Assembly (NCBI GenBank): GCA_963836605.1
Contig: CAWIKB010000007.1
Location: 1-64,000, forward strand
Length of the DNA stretch: 64,000 nucleotides
Direction of reading: 5' to 3'
Origin: Bog-473 sp963836605
GTDB taxonomy: Bacteria > Actinomycetota > Acidimicrobiia > Acidimicrobiales > RAAP-2
Shown: positions 15,828 to 25,218 of the stretch, in pieces
Layout of the letters: each line of letters opens with the position of its first letter
Numbering within the stretch: position 1 is the stretch's first letter
Notes under the pieces: generated by a model
The model's database searches: none
The model's input: the letters and a program-made list of their open reading frames with translations, nothing else
What the model was told of the DNA's origin: nothing
Program-made: the position numbers and the translations under genes

Positions 15828-18587
15828 ATGACACAGGTCGACTCGGGTCCGACCGCGAGTTCGGGAAGGCCTGGGGTGCTCTGGTACGCGCTCGACGGCA
15901 CTGAGGTGGCATCGGCGCTCGGAGTAGACCCTGAGACCGGTCACAGCACCGCCCGGGCGGCCGCGTTGCTGAGCGCGCACGGGCCTAACGCATTGCCCGA
16001 GGAGAAGGCCAAGCCAGGGTGGCTGCGCTTCATCGACCAGTACCGCACCTACATGCAGCTGATCCTGATCGGCGCGGCCATCGTGTCGGCGGCGGTCGGG
16101 GAGTGGAACACCGCCATCTTGCTCCTCGCGCTCACCCTGCTCAACGCGGTGGTGGGTCTACGCCAAGAGGGCAAGGCGGAAAGCGCCATGAACGCGCTCA
16201 AGTCGATGATGAAGGTGACCGCCCGGGTGCGCCGGGGTGGCACCGAGGTCGAGATCGCGGCCGAAGAGGTCGTCGTCGGCGACGTCGTCCTCCTGGCCGC
16301 CGGCGACGAGGTCCCCGCCGACGGGCGCATCATCGCCGCAACGGCGCTCCAGATCGACGAATCCGCACTCACCGGTGAGAGCGTCCCGGCCCAAAAGGAG
16401 GCCTCGACGCTCTCGGGGAGTCAGCTCGCGCCCGGGGACCAGGTGAACATGGCCTTCATGAACACCCCGGTCACCCACGGCAGCGGCGTGATGATCGTGA
16501 CGTCCACCGCGGCCGAGTCCGAGATGGGGAAGATCTCGGGCATGCTCTCGGCCACCGAGGCCGAGCAGTCGCCGCTGACCAAGGAGCTGAACACGCTCAC
16601 CTTGTGGATCGTGGCCGCCGCAGGCCTGACCATGGTGGTGATGTTCATCTTGGGACGCGCCCGCCACGAGGCCTGGGACGTGCTCTTTGTCGCTGCCGTC
16701 TCGCTGGCCATCGCCGCCATCCCCGAGGCGCTCCCGACGGTGACCCAGGTCATCTTGTCGCTCGGCAGCGTCGAGCTGGCCAAACGAAACGCCCTGGTCA
16801 AAGAGCTCCCTGCCGTCGAGACGCTCGGTTTCACCTCGGCCATCAACACGGACAAGACCGGCACGCTGACCCTGAACCAGATGACCGCCGTCGAGGTGCT
16901 CGACCCGACCGACCGCTACACCATCACCGGGTCGGGCTACGGCCTCGAGGGCCGGGTCGAACATGCGGTGGGCACGACCGACACCATCGAAGCGGCCATC
17001 GTGCCCTTCCTGGTGGCCAACGACGCCACGCTGGTCGAGGGCGAGGTGGTGGGGGACCCGACCGAAGGTGCGCTGCTCATACTCGGTCACAAGGCCGGGG
17101 TCGACATCGAGGGCACCCGAGCCGCCCTGCCCCGCGTGGCCACGTTGCCCTTCGACCCGACCTACAAGCTGATGGCCACCTTTCACCGGGTCGACGTCGA
17201 TGGCCGCCCCGTCGTGCGGTGCTTCGTCAAGGGTGCCGCGCCCGCCGTGATGGAGCGGGCCACCACCGCGCGCTCGGCGGGGAGCTCGATCCCCTGGGGT
17301 CCTGACCTCGCGGCGCGGGCCCAGGCCAACGTCGAGCGCCTCGCCGGTGCGGGCCAGAGGGTCATGGCGGCCGCCCAGCGTGACCTCGACCCGGTCGCCT
17401 TCGAGCCCGAAGGGGACCTGCTGGCTCACATCGAGGAGCTCGAGATGACCAGCCTGGTGGGGATGGTCGACCCGCCCCGGGCCGAGTCCAAGGCGGCAGT
17501 GGCCGAGGCCCAGGCGGCCCACATCCGGGTCCGCATGATCACCGGTGACGACGTCACCACCGGGGCTGCCATCGCCCAGCAGGTCGGGATCGGTGGCGAG
17601 GCCATCTTGGGGGCGGACTTCGCCGCCATGTCGCAAACCGAGCGCCTCGATCGGATCGACGACATCGGTGTGGTCGGCCGGGTCGCGCCCGAGCACAAGG
17701 TCCTGCTCGTCGAGACTCTCAAGGCCAAGGGTGACGTCGTGGCCATGACCGGCGACGGCGTCAACGACGCTCCGGCCATCAAGGCGGCCGACATCGGGAT
17801 CGCCATGGGGAGTGGCACCGAGGTGGCCAAGAGCGCGGGCCGCATGATCCTCTCGGACGACAACTTCGCCACCATCGTCTACGCGGTCGAGCAGGGCCGC
17901 AAGATCTTCGACAACCTCACCAAGTACATCCGCTTCGTGCTCGTCCTGCTCGTCGTCTTCGTGCTCACGTTCCTGGGCGCCTCGCTCTTCAACATCGCCG
18001 AGGGAGCGCCCTTCAACCCGGCCCAGGTGCTGTGGATCCACTTCTTCGTCAACGCCGCCTTCGGTTTCGCCCTCGGGTTCGACCTGGAGACCCCAGGGCT
18101 CATGGACCGGGTCCCCAAACCGAGGGGCGAGTCGGTCCTCACCTCTCGAATGATGGTCACGGTCGGGGCAGCGGGTTTGGTGATCACCGTCGGCCTGCTG
18201 ATCATGATCGAGCTCGGGACCAAGCATTTCCACTCCGAGGCCGTCGGCAACTCGATCGCGTTCACAGCCTTTGCCATCTGTCTCGTCGTGGCGGCCCTCG
18301 AATGCCGCTCGGAGACCGGGAGCATTCTCACCACGGCCACCTTCGACTCCAAGCAGATGAACCGGGCCCTGATCATCGAGGTCATCTTGGCCGTCCTAAT
18401 CACACAGACCGACGCCTTGCGGCGCCTGCTCGACACGACAGACCTCAATGTGCGCGAGTTCGGCTGGGCGCTGGTCCCCGCCCTCGGCCTCTTTCTCCTC
18501 TGGGAACTGGGCAAGTTCTTGGCGCGACACTACGAAAGCACGTCTTCGCCTGCCCATGAAACGATCTCCGGTGAGGTGCGCGTATGA
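15828..18587 (+). CDS. Cation-transporting P-type ATPase (type II)
   Basis: A 919-residue pump. Actuator motif TGES is near residue 182, PEALP near 299 in the ion-binding helix, the phosphorylation site DKTGTLT begins at Asp342, and the hinge TGDGVNDAP is near 640. An N-terminal cation-ATPase domain (ARAAALLSAHGPNALPEE) and C-terminal membrane helices complete a Ca2+/Mg2+/Mn2+-type P2 ATPase. The usual PEGLP is PEALP here, so ion choice is uncertain. It precedes a polyphosphate kinase by 13 bp, which suggests joint expression and a role in ion or phosphate stress. Confidence 0.9.
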   Translation: MTQVDSGPTASSGRPGVLWYALDGTEVASALGVDPETGHSTARAAALLSAHGPNALPEEKAKPGWLRFIDQYRTYMQLILIGAAIVSAAVGEWNTAILLLALTLLNAVVGLRQEGKAESAMNALKSMMKVTARVRRGGTEVEIAAEEVVVGDVVLLAAGDEVPADGRIIAATALQIDESALTGESVPAQKEASTLSGSQLAPGDQVNMAFMNTPVTHGSGVMIVTSTAAESEMGKISGMLSATEAEQSPLTKELNTLTLWIVAAAGLTMVVMFILGRARHEAWDVLFVAAVSLAIAAIPEALPTVTQVILSLGSVELAKRNALVKELPAVETLGFTSAINTDKTGTLTLNQMTAVEVLDPTDRYTITGSGYGLEGRVEHAVGTTDTIEAAIVPFLVANDATLVEGEVVGDPTEGALLILGHKAGVDIEGTRAALPRVATLPFDPTYKLMATFHRVDVDGRPVVRCFVKGAAPAVMERATTARSAGSSIPWGPDLAARAQANVERLAGAGQRVMAAAQRDLDPVAFEPEGDLLAHIEELEMTSLVGMVDPPRAESKAAVAEAQAAHIRVRMITGDDVTTGAAIAQQVGIGGEAILGADFAAMSQTERLDRIDDIGVVGRVAPEHKVLLVETLKAKGDVVAMTGDGVNDAPAIKAADIGIAMGSGTEVAKSAGRMILSDDNFATIVYAVEQGRKIFDNLTKYIRFVLVLLVVFVLTFLGASLFNIAEGAPFNPAQVLWIHFFVNAAFGFALGFDLETPGLMDRVPKPRGESVLTSRMMVTVGAAGLVITVGLLIMIELGTKHFHSEAVGNSIAFTAFAICLVVAALECRSETGSILTTATFDSKQMNRALIIEVILAVLITQTDALRRLLDTTDLNVREFGWALVPALGLFLLWELGKFLARHYESTSSPAHETISGEVRV

Positions 18588-18600
18588 GGGGGCCGTCGTA

Positions 18601-19398
18601 ATGCCAAAGGGCACAGTCTCAGTGACCAAGTTGCGTCGCAAGGACTACGAGGATGAACTCCGGCGGCTGCAGGTCGAACTCGTCCAGATGCAGCGCTGGA
18701 TCGTCGAAGAGCATGCCAAGGTATGCATCGTGTTCGAGGGCCGCGATACCGCGGGGAAAGGCGGTGTCATCAAGCGGCTCACCGAGAGGGTCAGTCCTCG
18801 GGTCTTCAGGGTCGTGGCACTTCCTGCCCCAAACGAGCGTGAACGCTCGCAGATGTACTTCCAGCGCTACATCCCTCATCTCCCCGCCGGCGGCGAGGTC
18901 GTGGTGTTCGATCGAAGCTGGTACAACCGCGCCGGAGTGGAGCCGGTCATGGGGTTTTGCACCCAGGAGGAATCGACTCGGTTTCTGGAGCTCGTCCCCT
19001 TCGTCGAGCAGGCCATCGTCGACTCCGGCGTGATCCTGCTCAAGTACTGGCTCGAGGTCAGCCAAGACGAGCAGACGCGTCGCTTGACGGCACGCATCGA
19101 CGACGGCCGAAAGACCTGGAAGCTCTCGCAGATGGATCTCGACTCCTATGGCCGTTGGTACGACTACTCCCGGGCCCGCGACGCCATGTTTGCCGCCACC
19201 GACACGGAGACTGCGCCCTGGTACGTGGCCGACTCGGACAACAAGCGGCGGGCCCGTCTGAACATCATCAGCCACATCCTCGACATGGTTCCCTACGAGC
19301 GCGAGAAGGAGGTTCACGTCGTCTTGCCGCATCGCCAGAAGAAGGGCAACTATCGAGAGTCTCTAAGGCACCCCCTCGAGGTGCCCTCGCGGTTCTGA
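18601..19398 (+). CDS. ppk2: Polyphosphate kinase 2 (PPK2) family protein
   Basis: A 265-residue PPK2. Walker A-like GRDTAGKGG is at 47-55, the lid lies in LPAPNERERSQMYFQRY, and Walker B-like VVVFDRSWYNRAGVE starts near residue 100. The length fits single-domain PPK2 enzymes, which transfer phosphate between polyphosphate and nucleoside di- or monophosphates. It is cytosolic. The ATG at 18601 is 13 bp after the ATPase stop. The substrate class (NDP or NMP) cannot be decided from the residues seen. Confidence 0.9.
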   Translation: MPKGTVSVTKLRRKDYEDELRRLQVELVQMQRWIVEEHAKVCIVFEGRDTAGKGGVIKRLTERVSPRVFRVVALPAPNERERSQMYFQRYIPHLPAGGEVVVFDRSWYNRAGVEPVMGFCTQEESTRFLELVPFVEQAIVDSGVILLKYWLEVSQDEQTRRLTARIDDGRKTWKLSQMDLDSYGRWYDYSRARDAMFAATDTETAPWYVADSDNKRRARLNIISHILDMVPYEREKEVHVVLPHRQKKGNYRESLRHPLEVPSRF

Positions 19399-19600
19399 CC
19401 CTGACATTCACGCCTGCGGCCAGCTGGGCCGCGCTCCCTTGGCGAGAAGCGCAGGTCGCACACAGCCGCGCCGCAGGCCCACGCCTCAGAGCGTGCTCGG
19501 TCATGCCCGAGCGGATCCTGACTTCGAACCTCCAGCGCCCCTCTTTTGGGCGACTGCGCTCCTCGGTTGAAGACGCTGTGCAATGTAGCGTCCGGGGTTG

Positions 19601-21340
19601 ATGGCTCGAACTGATAAGCCTGCCCAGCGGCGGGACCCGTGGCGGCTCGTGCCAATGGTCGGATGGATCCGTTTCTACGAGCGCCGTTGGCTCAAAGGCG
19701 ATCTCATCGCAGGGGTGGCCGTCGCGGCCCTCATCGTTCCGAAGAATTTGGGCTACGCATCCATTGCAGGCGTGCCGGTCCAGAACGGCCTCTATGCCGC
19801 CGCGGCTGGGGCGATCCTCTACGCCGTCTTCGGAACGAGCCGTCAGATCTCGACCGGACCGAGTTCTGGACTGGCAGCTGTCGCTGCCAGCGCAGTCCTG
19901 GCGGCGGGAATCACGGGGATTCAAGACGTGGCGTCCTTTGTCGCCACAATCACCCTTGCGTCCGGCGTGCTCTTTCTACTCCTGGCCGTGTTCAAGATGG
20001 GGTGGATCGCCCAGTTTCTTTCCCGTGCCGTGGTCACTGGGTTCCTCTTCGGAGCGGCCATCGATGTGGTCATCGGTGAGCTTCCCAAGCTGACCGGGAC
20101 CGATGTTTCGGGCGCCAACCCGATTCAGGAATTGCGGTCCTGGTTGTCGTCTCTGAGCAGCCTCAGCTGGGCGACAGTGCTCGTCGGCGTCATCTCACTC
20201 GTCGTCGTCTTCGGGTTGCGGATGATCGCGCCACGCATCCCCGGAGCCCTCGTTCTCGTGGTCGGGGGTCTCTTGACCTCGTGGCTCTTTGACCTTGGCG
20301 CCCATGGTGTGGCTCTCGTTGGTGAGGTTCCGAGTGGGCTGCCGACAGTGAAGCTCCCGGAGTGGCATTTGGTCAGTGCACACGCGAGCACGATCGCCAT
20401 AGCCGCGGTCGCCCTCGTGCTCATTGGCTTCTCACAGACGGCCGGAGACTCCCGGTCTTTTGCTGCCAAGCACCAGTACCGCATTGACATCAACCAGGAA
20501 TCGGTGGCTCAAGGAATGTCCAACCTCGGCGCCGGTCTCTTTCAGGGAATGCCCGTCTCAACGAGCCTCTCGGCGAGTTCCCTGAACGACCATTCGGGCG
20601 CACGTACGGGCCTCGCATCACTGACCTCGGGGGTCATCGTCCTCCTCACTTTGCTCGTGTTGGCTCCGGTGTTCTCGAAGCTGCCCAAGCCGGTGCTTGC
20701 CGCGCTCATCATCGAAGCGGTGGTCATGGGAATGATGGACCTGCCCGAAATGCGCCGACTGGCTCGGGTACAGCGTTTCGACTTTTGGATCGGCGTGGCG
20801 GCCATCGCCGGGACACTCGTGTTTGGCGTTCTCGCTGGCGTGATGATCGGAATCGGCCTTTCGCTGCTGTGGCTGATCTCGGTAGCGACCCGCCCTTCGA
20901 TGCCCCTGCTCGCGCGGGAGCCAGGTACTCAGGTCTTCAGGGAGTTCGACGAACATCCCGCTGACGAGCAATTCCCGGGGGTGGCCATCGTTCGGCTGGA
21001 CGGAGGCCTCTTCTTCGCCACCTCAGATGCGCTCGAGGATCGGGTCCGAGAGGTGGCGCTCTCGACGCCAGGCATAACCGGGATCGTGCTGGACTGCGAA
21101 GGCATCGACTTCATCGACTCGCAGGGCTCAGCGAAGATGGGCGAGATACTCGAGCTCACGAAACAAGCCGGTATCACCCTGCGGGTCGCCCGGGTGAAGC
21201 CGGTTGTCCGTGACGTTTTGGACCGAGACGGCTTCCTCGACCGGATAGGTGACGATCGAATCCATGGGAACGTCTACCGGGCCGTGGAGGCGCAGGTTGG
21301 TGATGCGGAGTCGAGGCGCAGAGGTGACCCGACTCCCTGA
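19601..21340 (+). CDS. SulP-family anion transporter with STAS domain
   Basis: A 579-residue transporter. The Sulfate_transp core with about 10-12 hydrophobic segments starts at LIAGVAVAALIVPKNLGYAS and contains the signature region QGMSNLGAGLFQGMPVSTSLS. The C-terminal STAS domain (about 450-560) has LDCEGIDFIDSQGSAKM. Members carry sulfate, bicarbonate or other anions. A TTG three bases upstream is an alternative start. A small GC hairpin at 19536-19552 lies between it and the PPK2 gene. The substrate is undetermined; the nearby sulfotransferase and sulfur genes are not close enough to argue for sulfate. Confidence 0.9.
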   Translation: MARTDKPAQRRDPWRLVPMVGWIRFYERRWLKGDLIAGVAVAALIVPKNLGYASIAGVPVQNGLYAAAAGAILYAVFGTSRQISTGPSSGLAAVAASAVLAAGITGIQDVASFVATITLASGVLFLLLAVFKMGWIAQFLSRAVVTGFLFGAAIDVVIGELPKLTGTDVSGANPIQELRSWLSSLSSLSWATVLVGVISLVVVFGLRMIAPRIPGALVLVVGGLLTSWLFDLGAHGVALVGEVPSGLPTVKLPEWHLVSAHASTIAIAAVALVLIGFSQTAGDSRSFAAKHQYRIDINQESVAQGMSNLGAGLFQGMPVSTSLSASSLNDHSGARTGLASLTSGVIVLLTLLVLAPVFSKLPKPVLAALIIEAVVMGMMDLPEMRRLARVQRFDFWIGVAAIAGTLVFGVLAGVMIGIGLSLLWLISVATRPSMPLLAREPGTQVFREFDEHPADEQFPGVAIVRLDGGLFFATSDALEDRVREVALSTPGITGIVLDCEGIDFIDSQGSAKMGEILELTKQAGITLRVARVKPVVRDVLDRDGFLDRIGDDRIHGNVYRAVEAQVGDAESRRRGDPTP

Positions 21341-21766
21341 GGCATGGTTGGCCGAACAGGCCGATCATGTGCACTGTGTCACCGTGGATCTGAAGTCTGG
21401 ACTTGCCTACCGGCTGGCATGGCCCGTCGCCGGGGTGGTGGATCGGGCTCGCACCGCGGTCAAATCGAGGCATACCACCCCGTGGGGAGCGGCCCTTCCG
21501 ACCCGTCCGGTCCGTTTGGACCCGGGCGGACGCGTCGGAACTGCTGACCGGAGCCAGTGGGTACCGCTCTACGTGTTACGAGCGGTATTGGTGACGACGT
21601 GACCGGCTGCCTGACCGGGTTCGTCACGCATCCGAGCACCACTGACGGTGCGCTTCCTTGTCTGCGTATCGAAGGTCACCGACACGTTCGGCACCGCCGA
21701 GCGCGCCGGCGGTCTCGGCCTGCAGGCTCGGGTCGGCGTGCTTTAGTTGGCGGCCCATAGATGTTT
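21341..21766. other. 426-bp stretch without a convincing gene
   Basis: A frame on the plus strand runs from inside the SulP end (ATG 21303) to 21602, but its translation has no recognisable pattern. No hairpin with a T-run was seen after the SulP stop. Nothing else can be supported here. Confidence 0.5.
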
Positions 21767-22114
21767 CTATGGCGCACATCTCAATAGCGAATCATGCGAC
21801 CACCCTGGGTTCCATTCCGTGACCCACGTGTCGAGGCCAGTGATCTCCAACACCCGGTGGACCATCGGAGTGGGGCGACAGACAACGAGATTCCCCTCAT
21901 GCTCGATCGCCGTCCGCCTCGCCGCGTGAATGCAACCCAGCCCCGAGGAGTCCATGAAGGTGAGCTGGCGCAGGTCGACGACGATGAGCGAGCCGTGCGG
22001 TCCGACGAGACGCTCGGCGAGTCCCTGACACGTACATGCGTCAAGCTCCCCTCTGAGGGCGAAGACGCGACCTCCGTCAAAGTCATATGCAGTAACGCCA
22101 AATGGGTCTGTCAT
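21767..22114 (-). CDS. STAS-domain anti-sigma factor antagonist
   Basis: A 115-residue single-domain protein. The start at 22114 is set by GGAAGGAG six bases upstream. A beta strand VFALRGELDA is followed by VVDLRQLTFMDSSGLG, whose serines at 56/57 match the phosphorylated site of SpoIIAA/RsbV proteins. Unphosphorylated antagonists bind an anti-sigma kinase and release a sigma factor. A HATPase that could be the partner lies at 23653-24099, and a LuxR-type regulator lies between. The sigma factor is not in this window. Confidence 0.88.
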   Translation of the reverse strand: MTDPFGVTAYDFDGGRVFALRGELDACTCQGLAERLVGPHGSLIVVDLRQLTFMDSSGLGCIHAARRTAIEHEGNLVVCRPTPMVHRVLEITGLDTWVTEWNPGWSHDSLLRCAP

Positions 22115-22251
22115 CGCGCTCCTTCCCTTGCTTGACTGACGTACAAAGCTGCCACGCACCCCGTCCGGCGGGGTGCAGAAGCGAATCCCCTCGAGTGGGC
22201 CTTCTCCTTGATCTATCGCTCCGCCAGTCTCGTGGAACGAACCTCCGCGAT

Positions 22252-22273
22252 CAATCACCCGATCGGGTGATTG
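22252..22273. promoter_or_regulatory. 22-bp perfect palindrome upstream of the LuxR-type gene
   Basis: The arms are CAATCACCCGA and TCGGGTGATTG, centred between 22262 and 22263, with no mismatch. It lies between the divergent STAS gene (start 22114) and the regulator (start 22312), 38 bp before the latter. No T-run follows, so it is more likely a dimer binding site than a terminator. Either the LuxR-type regulator or an unlinked factor could bind it. Confidence 0.55.
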
Positions 22274-22311
22274 TGAGGACTTGACCCTGATACTCGGCTT
22301 AGAGTGAAGCC

Positions 22312-22962
22312 GTGCCCAAACGGATCAGGGTCGCGCTGGTCAATGACTACATGATCGTCCTCGAGGGCCTCCGTGCGCTCCTAAGGACCAGTGCGCCGGA
22401 GGTCCAGGTCATCGAGATCGATGCTCGGAAGGGACCGAGGCGAAGGGTCGACGTCACGCTGCTCGACACCTACGGAGAACTCGAATCCCTCGGCGAACGA
22501 GTGCGCTCACTTGGTGAAGACTCCAGTAACGGTGCCATTGTGGTATTCAGCTTTTCCGATCGACCTCAGGCCGTGCAAAGTGCCATGCGTGCCGGTGCGC
22601 AAGGATTCATTTCGAAGGCTGTGCCACGGCAACAGATAATTGACGGCATCAAAGCTGCCTCGAGAGGCGACCGTATCGTTCTGACCCAAAGGGCTCAACA
22701 CGCCCAGATCGACGAAGCGCTGCGATGGCCGGGTCGCAAGATTGGTCTTACCGAACGCGAGAGTCAGCTCCTCTCCCTGCTGTCGACGGGCATGACAAAC
22801 CGCGAACTCGGCATCCATCTTTACGTGAGTGAGAACACCATAAAGACCCAGTTACGGAGCCTGTATGCCAAACTTGGCGTTCGCAACCGCGCTCAAGCAG
22901 CGTCCTTGGCTGGGCAGGGCATACTCGGGGATCACCGCCCTCAAATCAAGCTCGTGGATTGA
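22312..22962 (+). CDS. NarL/LuxR-type response regulator
   Basis: A 216-residue regulator. The receiver domain starts RVALVNDYMIVLEGL, the likely phosphoacceptor is Asp52 in VTLLDTYGE, and the conserved Lys is in GFISKAV. The C-terminal LuxR helix-turn-helix is GLTERESQLLSLLSTGMTNR and then VSENTIKTQLRSLYAKLGV. One of the usual two N-terminal acidic residues is Asn, so phosphorylation may be altered. No histidine kinase is adjacent. It starts with GTG 22312, just after the palindrome at 22252-22273, which suggests autoregulation. Confidence 0.9.
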   Translation: MPKRIRVALVNDYMIVLEGLRALLRTSAPEVQVIEIDARKGPRRRVDVTLLDTYGELESLGERVRSLGEDSSNGAIVVFSFSDRPQAVQSAMRAGAQGFISKAVPRQQIIDGIKAASRGDRIVLTQRAQHAQIDEALRWPGRKIGLTERESQLLSLLSTGMTNRELGIHLYVSENTIKTQLRSLYAKLGVRNRAQAASLAGQGILGDHRPQIKLVD

Positions 22963-23171
22963 ACTGCTTGTCACTCAGCACACTGACTTGTTTCAGCACA
23001 ATGACGTGTTCGGCCGGCCAGTTTGCCAGTGAGGGCTGTGCGGGCTCAAAAGGCGACTCCGGTACTCATCCGCGATTCATGAGGGTCGGTCCGTATTCCT
23101 GGATTCGTCTGATCAAACGGCACCATCATTCGCCTGCTCTGCCTTGAAGGCACGACGAATTCGAGCAGCGA

Positions 23172-23393
23172 CTATCTGATCTCGCCCTCGCCTTTCACGT
23201 GGGCACCCCGTTCGGCCATCTCTTCGAAGTGCTCGGCGACTGCCTTTTGGTCAGCATCCGATATTGCCGCTTTGCCTCGCTCGGCCGCTTCGGCTTCCTC
23301 GTCGGTGGCTGGGCGATCTGGTACATGCGCCTGTGCCGCTTCGGTTCGCTCGGCGTCTTTTGTGGATTCGTTGGGTTCGGTTTCAGCCGTCAT
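23172..23393 (-). CDS. Small acidic conserved actinobacterial protein
   Basis: A 73-residue, strongly charged protein starting at ATG 23393. It has an acidic Thr/Glu-rich N-terminus, then AHVPDRPATDEEAEAAERGKA and AVAEHFEEMAERGAHVKGEGEI. The C-terminal EH(F/Y)xEMxERGAxxxGEGxI pattern is recalled from short uncharacterised actinobacterial proteins. No enzymatic motif or membrane segment is seen. It is predicted helical and soluble. The position between a response regulator and an anti-sigma kinase may hint at a stress role, which is speculation. Confidence 0.65.
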   Translation of the reverse strand: MTAETEPNESTKDAERTEAAQAHVPDRPATDEEAEAAERGKAAISDADQKAVAEHFEEMAERGAHVKGEGEIR

Positions 23394-23652
23394 TGTCTCG
23401 TTCCTGAGTGAGCCATGCCCATGGTCGATGCTTCGATTCGCCAATCAATGGCGAAATGGATGGATACCCAGTTACATCACGGTCCAAACGCCAAGGTCGG
23501 AGGGACAGTGTGACAGAGTGGGTCGACGTTCAATCCGAAGCGACTAGCCCTCAGCAGGCATCGACCTGCGATGCGCGCAAGATCAAGGCATTCGTGTGGC
23601 AAGAAGTGCCAAAAGGCAGATGCCTGGTGGATATCCTCAGCAGGTCCGTGTT

Positions 23653-24099
23653 TCAGGCAATGCGTTCAGCCCGGACGTCCGCCCACACCTCCTTGCCATT
23701 GCCATCGCTGCTTGATTCGACGCCCCAAGACCGGGCGAGCCCTTCGACGATGATCAGGCCACGGCCACTCCATGCCGCCGCATTCAGTGCGGCCTTGTTC
23801 GGCAATCGTGGGTTCCCATCTCGTACACCGATTCGAACGGAATCAGCTCTCTCCAAAAGCTCGACCGCATATTGGCTCCGTCCGTGCACAACTGCGTTCA
23901 GGGCGAGTTCGCTCACGACAACCGCTACGATCGTCGGGTCCACTCCCCAGGTCGCAACAACATCAGCGGCATAGAGACGGGACCGACGTACTTCCGTCAG
24001 AAGCGGTTGAAACGTCTGACATGCTTGGTTCTGTAAAGGGTGAGATTGCGCCACGTTTGGTACCGCCTGAGGATGCGCTGCAACGATGGCTTTACCCAA
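23653..24099 (-). CDS. Anti-sigma regulatory factor, HATPase_c (RsbW/SpoIIAB-like)
   Basis: A 148-residue protein with the GHKL ATP-binding fold. The N-box is VVSELALNAVVHG, the G1-like motif is RDGNPRLP, and G2 is GRGLIIVEGLARSWG. Such proteins bind a sigma factor and phosphorylate a STAS antagonist. The likely antagonist is the STAS protein at 21767-22114, 1.5 kb away rather than adjacent. The start at 24099 gives a ~30-residue leader not typical of the family, and a shorter start is possible. Confidence 0.85.
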   Translation of the reverse strand: MGKAIVAAHPQAVPNVAQSHPLQNQACQTFQPLLTEVRRSRLYAADVVATWGVDPTIVAVVVSELALNAVVHGRSQYAVELLERADSVRIGVRDGNPRLPNKAALNAAAWSGRGLIIVEGLARSWGVESSSDGNGKEVWADVRAERIA

Positions 24100-25218
24100 T
24101 CACTCAAGGTGTAATCAACAAATCGATAATCCAACTGGGATTTGGAAACCTTTGGAGCTCGTAGCTAGCTCTCTAGGCGAAGTCGTATGGCAGTCCGATC
24201 GAGGTCTGTTCAAGGCGACGCGCCGAAGCGCTGGCTGACGACCAGAAGGGCGTGCAGGTCGCTAAAGCCGACTCACCCATCCATTTGCCCCTGCCACATC
24301 GATTGGTGGGGTGATTTACGCTGCCAGGGCGGATCCGTTGACTCGAGCCGGATTGAGCGAAGGGAGAAGGAGTGTTCGGAGAGAAGTGGGAGCCTGCCGT
24401 AGGCCAGCTCATCGACACCCGCTATGGCGGGAAACATGGTGATTGGTAGGCAATGCGTCGGTGACGGTCAACTCGGTGCATTGCCTCATGGAGGTGCAGC
24501 CCACATCTGGAGGCGAACCGTTCCGGTGTGAGTGTGAACCCCCCAGCATGATGCTCTCCTTCAAGAGTCCTCCAATGAACGTGTCGGTGAAGATGGAATG
24601 CATTCCATCGAAGAAGAAAGCCCGATTCGACAGGACCGACCGAATATCAACAAGAAGGCTGCCGCGCAACAACACCGAGCTCTCTACGAAACTGAACTCC
24701 ACGCCGATCCTGGATCGCCGGCCGCCAGAGTCACTGATCAAAGCGGCTCCTCTCCCGGAGGCTCCCAGACCCACACGAATGACATACTGGCGACTGGCTC
24801 CGTGGTCCAGGTGGCGATTGTCAAGACTGAGCCAATGTTGAAGATGGGAACGAACAGGGGTTCGATATGTACACCTTCGTCCTCTCGGTGCAGTATGACG
24901 GCCAAGATCCTTCGCAGCACACAATCAGGAATCCCGAAAGGAGTTGCGCTGCGAACCCCTGCCAGAAACACCCACAACAGGCGACGCGGTTGCCCCTTGG
25001 GTCCAGGCCACGCATTGGATGGCCCTCCACATCGAGATCAGTCGATATGCGACAAACCGATTCCCTCCGCTGACCAGATTTGGTAGTAGCGGTCGCTGGC
25101 TGACGTTTTTCGCCGGCAGATGGGCGGCCCGCTGGCGTCGGACTTGTTGCGAACGGTGGCCGATCTCGAATGGCTCATGGGGTCGTCAAGGGTGATTTGA
25201 GTCCGGGGCCGGTGGGTC
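24100..25218. other. 1.1-kb stretch with no convincing gene
   Basis: Both strands have medium-length open frames, but none has a family pattern, a good ribosome site or consistent codon use. The most protein-like piece is on the minus strand at 24738-24977, with a hydrophobic segment containing VHIEPLFVPIFNIGS. The region looks less GC-rich than its flanks. It may be decayed genes or a large regulatory region. No tRNA, terminal inverted repeats or transposase motif was seen. Confidence 0.4.

Noticed and set aside
16158..18233. 691-codon minus-strand frame
   Set aside because: Antisense to the P-type ATPase; His/Asp/Arg-rich shadow typical of high-GC genes.
23512..23974. Plus-strand frame with GGAGGGAC before a GTG
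   Set aside because: Most of it is antisense to the HATPase gene, whose motifs are clear; translation is Ser/Thr/Arg-rich without pattern.
24409..24924. 171-codon minus-strand frame
   Set aside because: No family pattern, no ribosome site, and hydrophobic stretches switch between frames.
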